From Kiloniella sp. EL199 (GTDB taxonomy: Bacteria > Pseudomonadota > Alphaproteobacteria > Kiloniellales > Kiloniellaceae), in assembly GCF_900313065.1 (NCBI RefSeq), contig NZ_OMPU01000010.1, positions 927,219 to 991,218 on the forward strand: 64,000 bases of DNA, read 5' to 3'. A program made the position numbers and the translations under genes. This document shows positions 37,750 to 46,731 of this stretch, in pieces. Under the pieces are notes generated by a model. It was not told the DNA's origin and did no database searches. It saw only the letters and a list, made by a program, of their open reading frames with translations. Within the stretch, counting starts at the first letter, position 1. Every line of letters starts with the position of its first letter.

Positions 37750-39939
37750 ATGACTGATCGCATTAAGGTCGGCGCGCTGCAAATTGATAAAACGCTACAT
37801 AACTTTGTGAATAACGAAGCCCTGCCCGGAACAGGTGTTGCCCCTGATGATTTCTGGGCGGGTATGAATGACTTGTTACAAGATCTGATGCCGGAAAATG
37901 CAAAGCTGCTTGCACGACGGACAGAGTTGCAAAGCCAGTTGAATGACTGGCACCGAACGCACCCCGGCCCGATTACTGATCATGCTGCCTATAAATCTTT
38001 TCTGGAGGAAATCGGTTATCTTGTGCCAGAAGGCGCAGACTTTGCAATTGAAACGACCAATGTGGATGAGGAAATAACCTCTGTCGCCGGGCCACAGCTT
38101 GTGGTGCCTGTCATGAATGCGCGTTATGCACTCAATGCAGCCAATGCCCGTTGGGGCAGTCTGTACGATGCGCTCTATGGCACCGATGCAATTCCGGAAA
38201 CAGACGGCGCAGAAAAGCAGACTGCGTTTAACCCGGTTCGTGGGCAAAAGGTCATTGACTGGGCCAGGAATTTTCTGGATCAGGCCGCGCCGCTGAACGG
38301 TGGCTCTCATAAAGATGTTGTTTGTTATCAGGTTGACGCTGGAAAGCTGGTGGCGACACTGGAAAATGGTCAGCGTGCCAGCCTTTCCGAGGCGGCTGAA
38401 TACAGAGGTTATCGAGGTGATCTCAATACCGCCTTTGGTCTTTTGATCCGTCACAATGGATTGCATCTGGAAATTTCCGTTGATCGTAATCATCCCATTG
38501 GCAAGACCGATTCGGCGGGTGTTGCCGATGTTATTGTCGAGGCTGCGCTTTCGACCATAATGGATTGCGAAGATTCCGTCGCTGCGGTTGATGCAGAGGA
38601 AAAGGTCGCTGTCTATCGTAACTGGCTTGGCCTGATGCGCGGTGATCTATCCACCGATCTGAAAAAGGGCGGTAAGACCATCACCCGTCGATTAAAGTCT
38701 GATCGGGTTTATCAGACGAACACGGGCGAAAGTCTCACCTTGCAGGGGAGGAGCCTGATGCTGGTGCGTAATGTCGGTCATCTCATGACCAATCCGGCTA
38801 TTCTGGTTGGGGATGACGCCCGCGAAGTCCCCGAAGGCCTGATGGATGCCATGATCACAGCGGTTATTGCCAAGCACGATCTACAGAAATCTTCTGATCC
38901 TGATGAAGCTTCATTACGCAACAGCCGGACAGGCTCTGTCTATATCGTGAAACCTAAAATGCACGGGCCTGACGAAGTGGCTTTTGCTGACAAGATCTTC
39001 ACCAAGGTTGAAAACCTCTTGGGGCTGAAACGCCATACTCTTAAAATCGGTATTATGGATGAAGAACGCCGGACCACGCTGAATTTAAAAGAAGCAATCC
39101 GCGCCGCCAAACACCGGGTTTTCTTTATCAATACGGGCTTCCTTGATCGCACAGGCGATGAAATTCACACAGCCATGGAAGCTGGCCCCATGATCCGCAA
39201 GGGCGATATGAAAAACGCCGCGTGGATCAAGGCCTATGAAGACTGGAACGTGGATATCGGCCTTGCCTGTGGCCTCAGTGGTAAAGCACAGATTGGCAAG
39301 GGTATGTGGGCCATGCCGGATCTGATGGCGAACATGCTGGATCAAAAATCCGGCCATCCCCAAGCGGGCGCAAACACGGCTTGGGTGCCGTCGCCCACGG
39401 CGGCAACGCTCCACGCAACCCACTATCACGCCATCAATGTCTTTGATCGCCAAAAGGAGCTGGCACAAAGAAAACGTGCCTCCCTCAACGACTTGATCTC
39501 GGTCCCCGTTGCCAAAGACACCAATTGGTCACCTGATGAGGTACAACACGAACTGGATAACAACGCCCAAGGTATCCTCGGTTATGTTGTCCGTTGGGTC
39601 GATCACGGTGTGGGTTGTTCCAAAGTCCCCGATATCAATAACATCGGCCTGATGGAAGATCGCGCAACCCTGCGCATTTCCTCTCAACACATAGCCAACT
39701 GGCTCCATCACGGCATCTGCACCGAAGCCCAAGTCATGGAAACCATGAAACGCATGGCAACCGTCGTCGACGGACAGAATGCAGATGACCCAACCTACAA
39801 GCCAATGGCCGATGATTTTGACACCTCACTCGCCTTTCAGGCCGCTTGTGATCTGGTGTTAAAAGGCGCTATGCAACCGTCGGGGTACACGGAACCGATT
39901 TTGCATGCGAAGAGATTGGAGTTGAAAGTAAAGGTTTGA
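37750..39939 (+). CDS. glcB: Malate synthase G
   Basis: A 729-residue monomeric malate synthase that condenses glyoxylate with acetyl-CoA to malate. Family signatures include [51 protein letters not shown] and [16 protein letters not shown], then [12 protein letters not shown]. Normal length for the G isoform. Its position directly after ureidoglycolate lyase couples purine breakdown to central metabolism; whether it shares the transcript is not certain because of the 85-bp gap. Confidence 0.96.
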   Translation: MTDRIKVGALQIDKTLHNFVNNEALPGTGVAPDDFWAGMNDLLQDLMPENAKLLARRTELQSQLNDWHRTHPGPITDHAAYKSFLEEIGYLVPEGADFAIETTNVDEEITSVAGPQLVVPVMNARYALNAANARWGSLYDALYGTDAIPETDGAEKQTAFNPVRGQKVIDWARNFLDQAAPLNGGSHKDVVCYQVDAGKLVATLENGQRASLSEAAEYRGYRGDLNTAFGLLIRHNGLHLEISVDRNHPIGKTDSAGVADVIVEAALSTIMDCEDSVAAVDAEEKVAVYRNWLGLMRGDLSTDLKKGGKTITRRLKSDRVYQTNTGESLTLQGRSLMLVRNVGHLMTNPAILVGDDAREVPEGLMDAMITAVIAKHDLQKSSDPDEASLRNSRTGSVYIVKPKMHGPDEVAFADKIFTKVENLLGLKRHTLKIGIMDEERRTTLNLKEAIRAAKHRVFFINTGFLDRTGDEIHTAMEAGPMIRKGDMKNAAWIKAYEDWNVDIGLACGLSGKAQIGKGMWAMPDLMANMLDQKSGHPQAGANTAWVPSPTAATLHATHYHAINVFDRQKELAQRKRASLNDLISVPVAKDTNWSPDEVQHELDNNAQGILGYVVRWVDHGVGCSKVPDINNIGLMEDRATLRISSQHIANWLHHGICTEAQVMETMKRMATVVDGQNADDPTYKPMADDFDTSLAFQAACDLVLKGAMQPSGYTEPILHAKRLELKVKV

Positions 39940-40006
39940 TTTACGGTATGTATGGATTGGGGACACTCATTTAACAAAATTGTTATAAGAATATTTGCAC
40001 TTTTAT

Positions 40007-41197
40007 CTATGCATTATTTTTTGATTCTAAATGGAAATCTATGTGGAAAACTTTTTGGCCTGTTTCTTCAACGATGCAATTCGCAGATTTTAGTTCTGAA
40101 GTTGGTGTGGTGTGTTCAAATTGTTCAATAAATTCCTTAAGGACGGCTACTGCTAATTTATTCGTAGGCTTTGTTCCTGGAACCTTTATGCGCAGAGTGT
40201 TTGTCTCGTCAAAACCATACTCTGGAATTTGATGTTTGAATTCAACTTTCATCGTCATAATTGCTCCTACATTTATAGCATTTTCATAGTGTTTTTTTAT
40301 AAAATCATTGTTGAACATGAGGGAGGCGGCTTTTTGGGATATTGCCATTAAGATGTCTAGAGTGAAAAAGCATAGAGTTTTGGCTTTGTCTTGTTTATCA
40401 GCTTGCCAATTATCTTTACGTTTTATATTGCCATGAAAGTAAAAACCCCGCATATCGACTAGATGCTCTATTATAGTTTTTACGCTTGGTGATTCTACTA
40501 ACAATTTTAAAGTTTTATCATCGTTTGTTGATGTTTTTCTATGTGGGCTATAAGGGTTTTGGAGTGCTGATTTAACAGCTTCAGTAAAATTTTTGTCCTC
40601 TGTTAATTGTTCTTTTAATTGTTTGGATTTGAATTTTCCATTTCCATATAGAGTTTCGATTAGTAAAAACGAATAACGAAAAGAATCAATGTATCTTTTT
40701 TCAAATGCTGTTGAACGAGCAATTTGAAGAAAAGTTGCTTCTAACTGTGGAGAATCCCCTCTTTCGGCGGCCATGATTGCGCGTGTGAAGAGGTCAAATG
40801 GAATTATTGTTGGAAAGTTATTTTCGTTTTTTTTGTATGAAGTAATTTTTAACTGTGCTGCTTCTTCCTTGTTTTCTGGCTCATATTGGCTTTCTACTTC
40901 ATCAATTAAAATATTAACATCAAAATAACATTGGAGGAAGTAGAAAGCTTTTCTTAGTTGCATGAGCACAATATTTTTCAATGCGTCACTCGCATTTATA
41001 GAGCATTTTGCAATACTATCGGCATTCATACTTATTGTTGGTGCTAACTCTATTGACTGCTTATGGAAAGTTGTTTTGAACGCAATAATTTTACTATCTT
41101 TTGATATAAGTTCTAAGTCACCGCCTAAAATTTTTATTGGCCAATGATCTTGAATTTGGATTGGTTTTTGAAGGTTAATAATATATGTGACGCGCAT
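40007..41197 (-). CDS. Unknown protein with HEPN-like motif
   Basis: A 396-residue soluble protein I do not recognise. A C-terminal helical region (about 165-310) includes DMRGFYFHGN, an R250-x4-H255 arrangement typical of HEPN domains (often ribonucleases or nucleotide-binding helpers in conflict systems), preceded by SFRYSFLLIETLYGNGKF, a common first-helix pattern in such domains. The N-terminal 130 residues look like a beta-rich domain. Its AT-rich sequence and lysine/asparagine-rich protein differ from both neighbouring metabolic genes, suggesting acquisition. It is alone, convergent to glcB, and no partner such as a nucleotidyltransferase is adjacent. Function is unknown. Confidence 0.7.
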   Translation of the reverse strand: MRVTYIINLQKPIQIQDHWPIKILGGDLELISKDSKIIAFKTTFHKQSIELAPTISMNADSIAKCSINASDALKNIVLMQLRKAFYFLQCYFDVNILIDEVESQYEPENKEEAAQLKITSYKKNENNFPTIIPFDLFTRAIMAAERGDSPQLEATFLQIARSTAFEKRYIDSFRYSFLLIETLYGNGKFKSKQLKEQLTEDKNFTEAVKSALQNPYSPHRKTSTNDDKTLKLLVESPSVKTIIEHLVDMRGFYFHGNIKRKDNWQADKQDKAKTLCFFTLDILMAISQKAASLMFNNDFIKKHYENAINVGAIMTMKVEFKHQIPEYGFDETNTLRIKVPGTKPTNKLAVAVLKEFIEQFEHTTPTSELKSANCIVEETGQKVFHIDFHLESKNNA

Positions 41198-41347
41198 AAA
41201 CTAGACAGCTCCTCTTAGCCCCGTGCTTATAGGTTGATTGAGGTAGTGAAAGAAATTCAAGATACTATCTAGCTATAGTTTATCAGCATTTTTGAGTTGA
41301 AAAATGATTATTAAATAGAGATATGAGATATTGAAGCATATACAATC

Positions 41348-42499
41348 CTAAACATACTTCCTAACCGCTCGACCACTCACCCTTGTGAACAGTTCATAGG
41401 CGGAAGTTCCGGCCATGGCGGCGGCGTTTTCGACGGGGCTGTGATTGCCGAATATTTCGACCATGGAGCCGATTGCGCGGGCTTCTTTGGGGACTGTTGT
41501 CAGGTCGATGGTGATCATGTCCATGGAAACGCGACCAAGGATCGGGGCTTTGTAGCCGTTGATGGTGACTTGATGTCCTTCTTTGCTATCGGGTTTGAAC
41601 AAGGCGCGCATGACACCGTCTGCGTAGCCGCAAAGGATCACACCGATGGTACTGTTTCTATCCAGCTCTGTTGCGCCGTAGCCCACGGCTTCGCCTGCTT
41701 TTAATTCTTTAACCTGTGCCAATGGTGCGGCAAAGGTTGCCACGGGTTTTAGGCGCGATCCCCGATTTTCATAATAGTGCGGGTCATGCCCGTAGAGACC
41801 GATACCCGGACGGACGAGGTCAAAATGATACTCTGCGCCAAGGAAGATCCCGGCGGTATTCGCAAGGCTGGCTGGCGTGTTCGGGAACGCAGCGCGAACG
41901 TGTTTGAAGGATTCCAGTTGTTGCTGGTTATGATTGGACTGCTGTTCATCTGCACTGGAAAGGTGGCTCATGACCAGCTTGAGATCCAGCTTGTTGAGCC
42001 GTGATCTGTTCTCAAGAAGTTGTTCGAGATCCTGCGTTGATAGTCCTAGGCGATTGATCCCGGTTTCAAAATGTAGCGCGGCAGGGGCTGCCTTGTCATT
42101 TTCTGCAATCCATAGGTCAATGCCCTCGAGATCATAAAGGCAGGGGATAAGGTGATATTCTCTCAATAACGCGGTATCAAGGCTGAGATAGGGGGACAGT
42201 ACATATATTACCGCCTTGGGGAACAGCGCGCGTAGCTTTACACCTTCACCGACCAGCGCAACGAAGAAAGTTTTGCACCCTTCTGCCCAAAGGGCCTCGG
42301 CTATGCGCTCGTACCCCATGCCATAGGAATTGGCCTTGAGTACCCCGGCACAGCTGCTGCCACTCTGATCTACTGTATCACGAAGAGTTTTGAAGTTTGA
42401 CACCACAGCGCCGAGATCAACAGTTAACCGTGGGCTGGTGCCTGAAAACGTGACATTGTTTGGGGGGCGGGACTGGTTCTGGGATTGGGGGTGGGTCAT
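41348..42499 (-). CDS. alr: Alanine racemase
   Basis: A 383-residue fold-III PLP enzyme interconverting L- and D-alanine. PLP lysine K55 is in VLKANSYGMGYERIA, and the second catalytic base is the tyrosine in VGYGATELDRNS; RPGIGLYGHDP and GRVSMDMITIDL are also family marks. The N-terminal 20 residues are a Ser/Gln/Pro-rich extension. It sits beside the D-amino-acid aminotransferase and DgcA/DgcN genes, pointing to a catabolic (DadX-like) role rather than cell-wall supply. A stem-loop at 42541-42573 separates it from the upstream aminotransferase gene. Confidence 0.93.
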   Translation of the reverse strand: MTHPQSQNQSRPPNNVTFSGTSPRLTVDLGAVVSNFKTLRDTVDQSGSSCAGVLKANSYGMGYERIAEALWAEGCKTFFVALVGEGVKLRALFPKAVIYVLSPYLSLDTALLREYHLIPCLYDLEGIDLWIAENDKAAPAALHFETGINRLGLSTQDLEQLLENRSRLNKLDLKLVMSHLSSADEQQSNHNQQQLESFKHVRAAFPNTPASLANTAGIFLGAEYHFDLVRPGIGLYGHDPHYYENRGSRLKPVATFAAPLAQVKELKAGEAVGYGATELDRNSTIGVILCGYADGVMRALFKPDSKEGHQVTINGYKAPILGRVSMDMITIDLTTVPKEARAIGSMVEIFGNHSPVENAAAMAGTSAYELFTRVSGRAVRKYV

Positions 42500-42540
42500 G
42501 TTGCTCTTTGCGCCCAGAGGAAAAGTGAATTGGGAAGATT

Positions 42541-42573
42541 ATAGGGACTGCCGTCTTTAAGAGCAGCCCCTAT
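42541..42573 (-). terminator. Stem-loop between dat and alr
   Basis: Arms ATAGGGACTGC (42541-42551) and GCAGCCCCTAT (42563-42573) pair over 11 positions with one A-C mismatch and an 11-nt loop, 19 bp beyond the aminotransferase stop codon. The following minus-strand sequence is only weakly U-rich, so it may attenuate rather than fully end transcription. Confidence 0.5.
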
Positions 42574-42592
42574 ATTCATTAGTATATCAAAC

Positions 42593-43441
42593 TTAACTGG
42601 CGAGGGCCTGCTCGATATAGAGCTGACGCAACCGCTTGGTCAGTGCACCCGGTTTGCCATCGCCAATTTTCTCGCTATCGAGGGAAACAACGGGTGTTAC
42701 AAAGGTGGTGGCAGAGGTCACAAAAGCTTCTGCAGCATTGCGTACTTCATCCAGTGTAAAGGGGCGCTCTTCCACTTCCATATCGGCTTCGTTGGCAAGG
42801 GAAAGGACGGCGCGACGGGTAATGCCGTGCAGGATTTCATTACCCAAATGACGGGTAATGATTTTGCCTTCCTTGCTGATGATATAGGCGTTGTTTGAAC
42901 TGCCTTCGGTCACAAAACCATCTTCGTACATCCACGCATCATCCGCACCTGCAACCACGGCGGCCTGTTTGGCAAGGGCAGGGGCCAAGAGGCCAACGGT
43001 TTTGATATCGCGACGCTGCCAGCGAATATCTGGAACCGAGATCACGGCAAGGCCGCGTTCCGCAGAAGGGCTGTTCAACAGATTTTTTTCCTGTGTAAAC
43101 ATCACCAGTGACGGGGTGGCATCTTTTGGGAAGGAAAATTCACGATCTGCGGCACCACGGGTGATTTGCAGATATAAACCGCCTTCTTTCAGATCGTTTT
43201 GTTTGATCAGCTCGTTTTGAATGGTCACGATTTCATCCATGGAAACCGGGCTGGTCATCTGTAGCTCATCCAATGAACGCTGTAGACGGACAAGGTGCGC
43301 TTCGTTGTCGATTAAACGCCCTTCCAAGACGGTTGAAACTTCATAAACGCCATCTGCAAATAGAAATCCACGATCAAAAACCGAAATCTTGGCATCTTCT
43401 TCGGGCAGGAAAGACCCGTTTACATAAACTGTTCTGCTCAT
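42593..43441 (-). CDS. dat: D-amino-acid aminotransferase
   Basis: A 282-residue class IV PLP aminotransferase transferring the amino group of D-alanine or other D-amino acids to 2-oxoglutarate, giving D-glutamate. MSRTVYVNGSFLPEEDAKIS, FDRGFLFADGVYEV and the PLP lysine K147 (RRDIKTVGLL) are visible, plus GFVTEGSSNNAY. The branched-chain (IlvE) and aminodeoxychorismate lyase branches are related; the FLFADGVYEV pattern and neighbours favour D-amino acids. It is 41 bp downstream of dgcA in the same direction, so likely one operon dgcN-dgcA-dat. Confidence 0.88.
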   Translation of the reverse strand: MSRTVYVNGSFLPEEDAKISVFDRGFLFADGVYEVSTVLEGRLIDNEAHLVRLQRSLDELQMTSPVSMDEIVTIQNELIKQNDLKEGGLYLQITRGAADREFSFPKDATPSLVMFTQEKNLLNSPSAERGLAVISVPDIRWQRRDIKTVGLLAPALAKQAAVVAGADDAWMYEDGFVTEGSSNNAYIISKEGKIITRHLGNEILHGITRRAVLSLANEADMEVEERPFTLDEVRNAAEAFVTSATTFVTPVVSLDSEKIGDGKPGALTKRLRQLYIEQALAS

Positions 43442-43482
43442 ATCTTTTGTTCCTAAACCTTTTAAAGCAACCCTATAGGGTC

Positions 43483-44463
43483 TTATCCCCAGAGTTCTTT
43501 TTCAGGCGGGGCAATTTCGACACCAGTGAAAACAAGACCGGGTTCACAATCTTCTGACAACAACAACGGCGCGTCCAGATCAACAACCTTGCTACCTTGA
43601 GCCACAACCATTGCCGGTGCCATAGCAAGGGAAGACCCCAGCATACAACCGGTCATGATTTCAAAACCGAGTTTTTCAGCTTCCTGTTTCATGGCAAGAG
43701 CTTCGGTCAGGCCACCGGTTTTATCCAGCTTGATGTTGATCATGTCGTACTTGCCAACAAGCTTGGGTAAAGAGGCTCGGTCGTGACAGGACTCATCGGC
43801 GCAAATTGTGATCGGACGATCCAGCTCCTTGAGCAGATCATCATCGCCTGCCGGGAAAGGTTGTTCAATCATTTCAACGCCTAGTTCGGCCAGTGCAGGT
43901 ACGATTGCTTCGTACACCTCTTTGGTCCAGGCTTCGTTGGCATCTACCACGATACGCGCCGTCGGATGACCTTTGCGCACAGCGGCAACACGGGCCAAAT
44001 CACCTTCGCCGCCCAGCTTGAGCTTTAGAAGGGGCTTGTCCTGATTGTCACGAGCATCCTGTTCCATTGTCTCCGGATCGGAAAGGGACAGCGTATAAAC
44101 CGTTGTTGCGGGTTCCATAGGAATACCAGCAATTTCCCAAGCCCGTTTGCCAGTCTTCTTGGCTTCCAGATCCCAAAGGGCCGCATCAACGGCAAAGCGC
44201 CCGGCACCTGCGGGCATAGTTGATTGTAGTTCTGCCCGTGTCATGCCCGCTTCGAGAGCTGGCAGGATTTCATTGATCTGGGCTGTTACAGATTCCACAG
44301 ACTCACCATAGCGAGGGTAGGGAACGCATTCGCCCTGTGCCTTGATGCCGTCTTCTTCGATATAAACGTTGAGAACGACAGCTTCGGTCTTGGACCCGCG
44401 GGATATGGTAAAAGACCCGCGGATTGGCCAAGGCGTTGAAGAGATGGTTACCTTGCGGTTCAT
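43483..44463 (-). CDS. dgcA: N-acetyl-D-glutamate racemase DgcA (dipeptide-epimerase-like enolase superfamily)
   Basis: A 326-residue enolase-superfamily enzyme. Catalytic lysines K147/K149 (LLKLKLGG), metal ligands D174 (VVDANEAW), E200 (EQPFP) and D223 (CADES) and the second-side lysine K245 (NIKLDKTGG) are all present. By pattern it looks like an L-Ala-D/L-Glu epimerase, but the gene overlaps a DUF1611/DgcN gene by four bases; this pair is known from marine bacteria as DgcN-DgcA, in which DgcA racemises N-acetyl-D-glutamate to the L form. I favour that role; a murein-dipeptide epimerase is the alternative. Confidence 0.85.
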   Translation of the reverse strand: MNRKVTISSTPWPIRGSFTISRGSKTEAVVLNVYIEEDGIKAQGECVPYPRYGESVESVTAQINEILPALEAGMTRAELQSTMPAGAGRFAVDAALWDLEAKKTGKRAWEIAGIPMEPATTVYTLSLSDPETMEQDARDNQDKPLLKLKLGGEGDLARVAAVRKGHPTARIVVDANEAWTKEVYEAIVPALAELGVEMIEQPFPAGDDDLLKELDRPITICADESCHDRASLPKLVGKYDMINIKLDKTGGLTEALAMKQEAEKLGFEIMTGCMLGSSLAMAPAMVVAQGSKVVDLDAPLLLSEDCEPGLVFTGVEIAPPEKELWG

Positions 44464-45458
44464 GACAGGTTATCCACGATGGCGGCAACACCAGTACGCA
44501 CAGGATCAACAGTCGGCAGGCCGAATTCTTCTTCTGTTTTTGCTAAATAGGCTTTGGCTTCTTCTTCGCTCAATTTTGATGTGTTGACTGCGATACCAAC
44601 AAATTTTGCATCTTTGTTGGTCAGTTTTGCGGCGGCAAGGTTTGCTTCCATACATTCCTTGATCGATGGCAGGCTAAAGTCAGGAAGACCGCGCATGTGT
44701 GTACGTGTGGGTTCGTGGCAAAGGACCAGTGCATCAGGCTGTGATCCATGGATCAGACCAAGTGTTACGCCAGCAAAAGAGGCATGGAACAAAGAACCCT
44801 GACCTTCGATGATATCCCAGTGATCATCATCATTGGCTGGTGCGTGTGTTTCTACAGAACCGGAAATAAAGTCAGCCGCCACGGCATCTACAGAAACACC
44901 GTCCCCGGTAATCAGGATACCGGTTTGGCCTGTGGCCCGGAAATCAGCCTTAACACCACGTGCGCGCAATTCTTTTTCAATGGCAAGTGTGGAATACATT
45001 TTACCGCAAGAGCAATCTGTTCCCACGGCAAGCAGGCGCTTTCCTGAACGTTTTGTTCCTGTTGCAACCGGGTAACTGCGGGATGGATGACGCACATCGT
45101 GAATTTCACGGCCCAGACGTTTTGCGGCTTCTGCCAGTTCGGGAACATCTGCAAGTTTGTTGTGAAGACCTGCTGCCAAATCAAGGCCCGCTTCCATCGC
45201 TTCTATCAGGGCCTGTACCCAGGTTGCATCAATAACGCCGCCGCGATTGGCAACACCGACAACCATGCTTTTGGCACCCTTGGCAACAGCTTCGGCGGGT
45301 GTCATGTCGGTTAGTCCCAGATCTGCATTACAGCCATCAAGACGAAGCTGACCAACACAGTTTTCCGGACGCCAGTCTTTGACGCCTTGGGCGACCTTGG
45401 CGGCAAGGGGATCAGCGGCATTGCCGAGAAAGAGAAGATAAGGTGTTTTAATGCTCAT
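44460..45458 (-). CDS. dgcN: D-glutamate N-acetyltransferase DgcN (DUF1611)
   Basis: A 332-residue protein of the DUF1611 family, recognised by the P-loop-like GTDCSCGKM at 146-154, the HNKLADVPEL segment and ILITGDGVSVDAVAADFISG. Members next to DgcA acetylate D-glutamate as the first step of D-glutamate catabolism. Start is placed at 45458 (MSIKTPYLLFLGNA) with GAGGGAG seven bases upstream, not at 45494. First gene of the likely dgcN-dgcA-dat operon and divergent from the Lrp/AsnC regulator across a 499-bp region. Confidence 0.85.
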   Translation of the reverse strand: MSIKTPYLLFLGNAADPLAAKVAQGVKDWRPENCVGQLRLDGCNADLGLTDMTPAEAVAKGAKSMVVGVANRGGVIDATWVQALIEAMEAGLDLAAGLHNKLADVPELAEAAKRLGREIHDVRHPSRSYPVATGTKRSGKRLLAVGTDCSCGKMYSTLAIEKELRARGVKADFRATGQTGILITGDGVSVDAVAADFISGSVETHAPANDDDHWDIIEGQGSLFHASFAGVTLGLIHGSQPDALVLCHEPTRTHMRGLPDFSLPSIKECMEANLAAAKLTNKDAKFVGIAVNTSKLSEEEAKAYLAKTEEEFGLPTVDPVRTGVAAIVDNLS

Positions 45459-45957
45459 ACTTGTTACTCCCTCAATGCACCATTTTTGATGCAAAGTTTT
45501 GTTCTTGTGCCCTTTGTGACGGTCTGTTGCGACTGTCCTGGACGGCTACTGGAAGCTACTCTTGTGTGATTATCCCGGATATCCCCAAGCGCCTGGCCCG
45601 GAGACCCCCAAGCCCTTGGATAGTCATCCCTCATTTGGATCAAGAATCCTAACCACGAGCGAGAATTCATTCCGAGAACTCATTCAAAGACAGAATAGAC
45701 TTCTTTTTCGAACCTTCAACCAATGTCTTACTGAACCCCGGAAATTCAGGCTGGAAATTCGGGCCAGAAATTCGGGCCAGAAATTCGGGTGTGATATTTG
45801 GGTGATCACTGCTATGACAGTTTGTATTACTGGTATCGGTCAATTTTGAGAATATTATGACAAAATTGATCTCGAAATTGTTCCTAAAATTTAGTATATG
45901 TGATTTTAATTTTTGAATTTTATTTCTATATATCACGTAAAATCAGGAAAATATTCG
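45459..45957. other. Regulatory interval between dgcN and the Lrp-type gene
   Basis: A 499-bp divergent intergenic region. It carries the 13-bp-period repeat at 45741-45786 and AT-rich sequence after 45840. No coding frame on either strand resembles a protein; the frame at 45562-45849 is interrupted by the repeat and has no ribosome site. Confidence 0.5.
45741..45786. repeat. Four-copy 13-bp-period repeat
   Basis: GAAATTC occurs at 45741, 45754, 45767 and 45780, exactly 13 bp apart; copies two and three are GAAATTCGGGCCA, the first is GAAATTCAGGCTG and the fourth GAAATTCGGGTGT. It lies midway between dgcN and the Lrp/AsnC gene. Could be a repeated protein-binding site or a simple tandem repeat. 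Confidence 0.8.
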
Positions 45958-46422
45958 ATGGATAAGATTGATGTGAAAATTCTTACAGCTATTCAAAAAG
46001 ATTGCAGGATACCAATCGCAGCCTTGGCTGATGAAGTTGGTTTATCTCCTTCTGCCTGTCATCGTCGTGTGAAAATTTTGGAAGCCGATGGCCAGATTGC
46101 TGGCTATGTGGCTCGGTTGGATCCCAAAGCTTTGGGCTATTCAATTGAAATTTTCATGGAGATAACCCTGACCTCGCAAAGTGAAGAGGCCTTTGAAAAA
46201 TTTGAGACAGCTGTGAAGGCCACACCAGAAATCTCGGAATGTTATTTTATGGCAGGGCAGGCTGATTATTTGATGCGAATTGTTGCAAAGAATGTTGCCG
46301 ACTATGAACGTATTCATAGATCGGCATTATCTCGTTTGCCGGGGGTGGCACATATGCAATCGAACTTTACCCTGCGCACGGTTCGTCCATGGCGTGGGTA
46401 TCCGGTTGGTGATGATCTATAG
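45958..46422 (+). CDS. Lrp/AsnC-family transcriptional regulator
   Basis: A 154-residue feast/famine regulator: N-terminal winged helix-turn-helix (MDKIDVKILTAIQKDCRIPIAALADEVGLSPSACHRRVK) and a C-terminal RAM ligand-binding domain (about 65-145) ending YPVGDDL. The start at 45958 has AGGAAAA upstream and begins at the usual family N-terminus; the longer frame from 45913 is AT-rich leader. Divergent from dgcN, so most probably the local regulator of D-glutamate/D-alanine use. Effector likely an amino acid, unspecified. Confidence 0.9.
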   Translation: MDKIDVKILTAIQKDCRIPIAALADEVGLSPSACHRRVKILEADGQIAGYVARLDPKALGYSIEIFMEITLTSQSEEAFEKFETAVKATPEISECYFMAGQADYLMRIVAKNVADYERIHRSALSRLPGVAHMQSNFTLRTVRPWRGYPVGDDL

Positions 46423-46731
46423 AAAGCTCATCATTATTTGTTGCTGCACGTAATACCAACTGGCGATAACCATCAAACAAAGAAATTACAATGAACTGCT
46501 GTTAACCATAAAATAACGTAATAAAATACCGAACTCTATATAGTTTTCTGATTTTAAATTGCTCATTTCAAAGTCGCGAAATAATAAAAAATTTATCAAA
46601 TGATAAAAAAAATTGACTATCGCCGTTATTTCAACTTAGAATTATACCAAACAGGGATAGATACCACCCCACAAGAGGGCGGATCTAACGTCAAAAGTAT
46701 AATAATTACATATACGTCAGGGAGATTATGG
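46423..46731. other. AT-rich leader region of preT
   Basis: A 309-bp region with strongly AT-rich sequence, holding the preT promoter and a perfect palindrome (46592-46607). The open frame that runs into preT from 46600 lacks a ribosome site at its start and is leader. No RNA gene seen. Confidence 0.45.
46592..46607. promoter_or_regulatory. 16-bp palindrome upstream of preT
   Basis: TTTATCAAATGATAAA, 7-bp arms around AA, 125 bp before the preT start. Its layout (x-CA-AA-TG-x) echoes the RutR-type sites TTGACCAAATGGTCA at 52 kb, but four positions differ, so binding by the same regulators is only a possibility. Confidence 0.35.
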
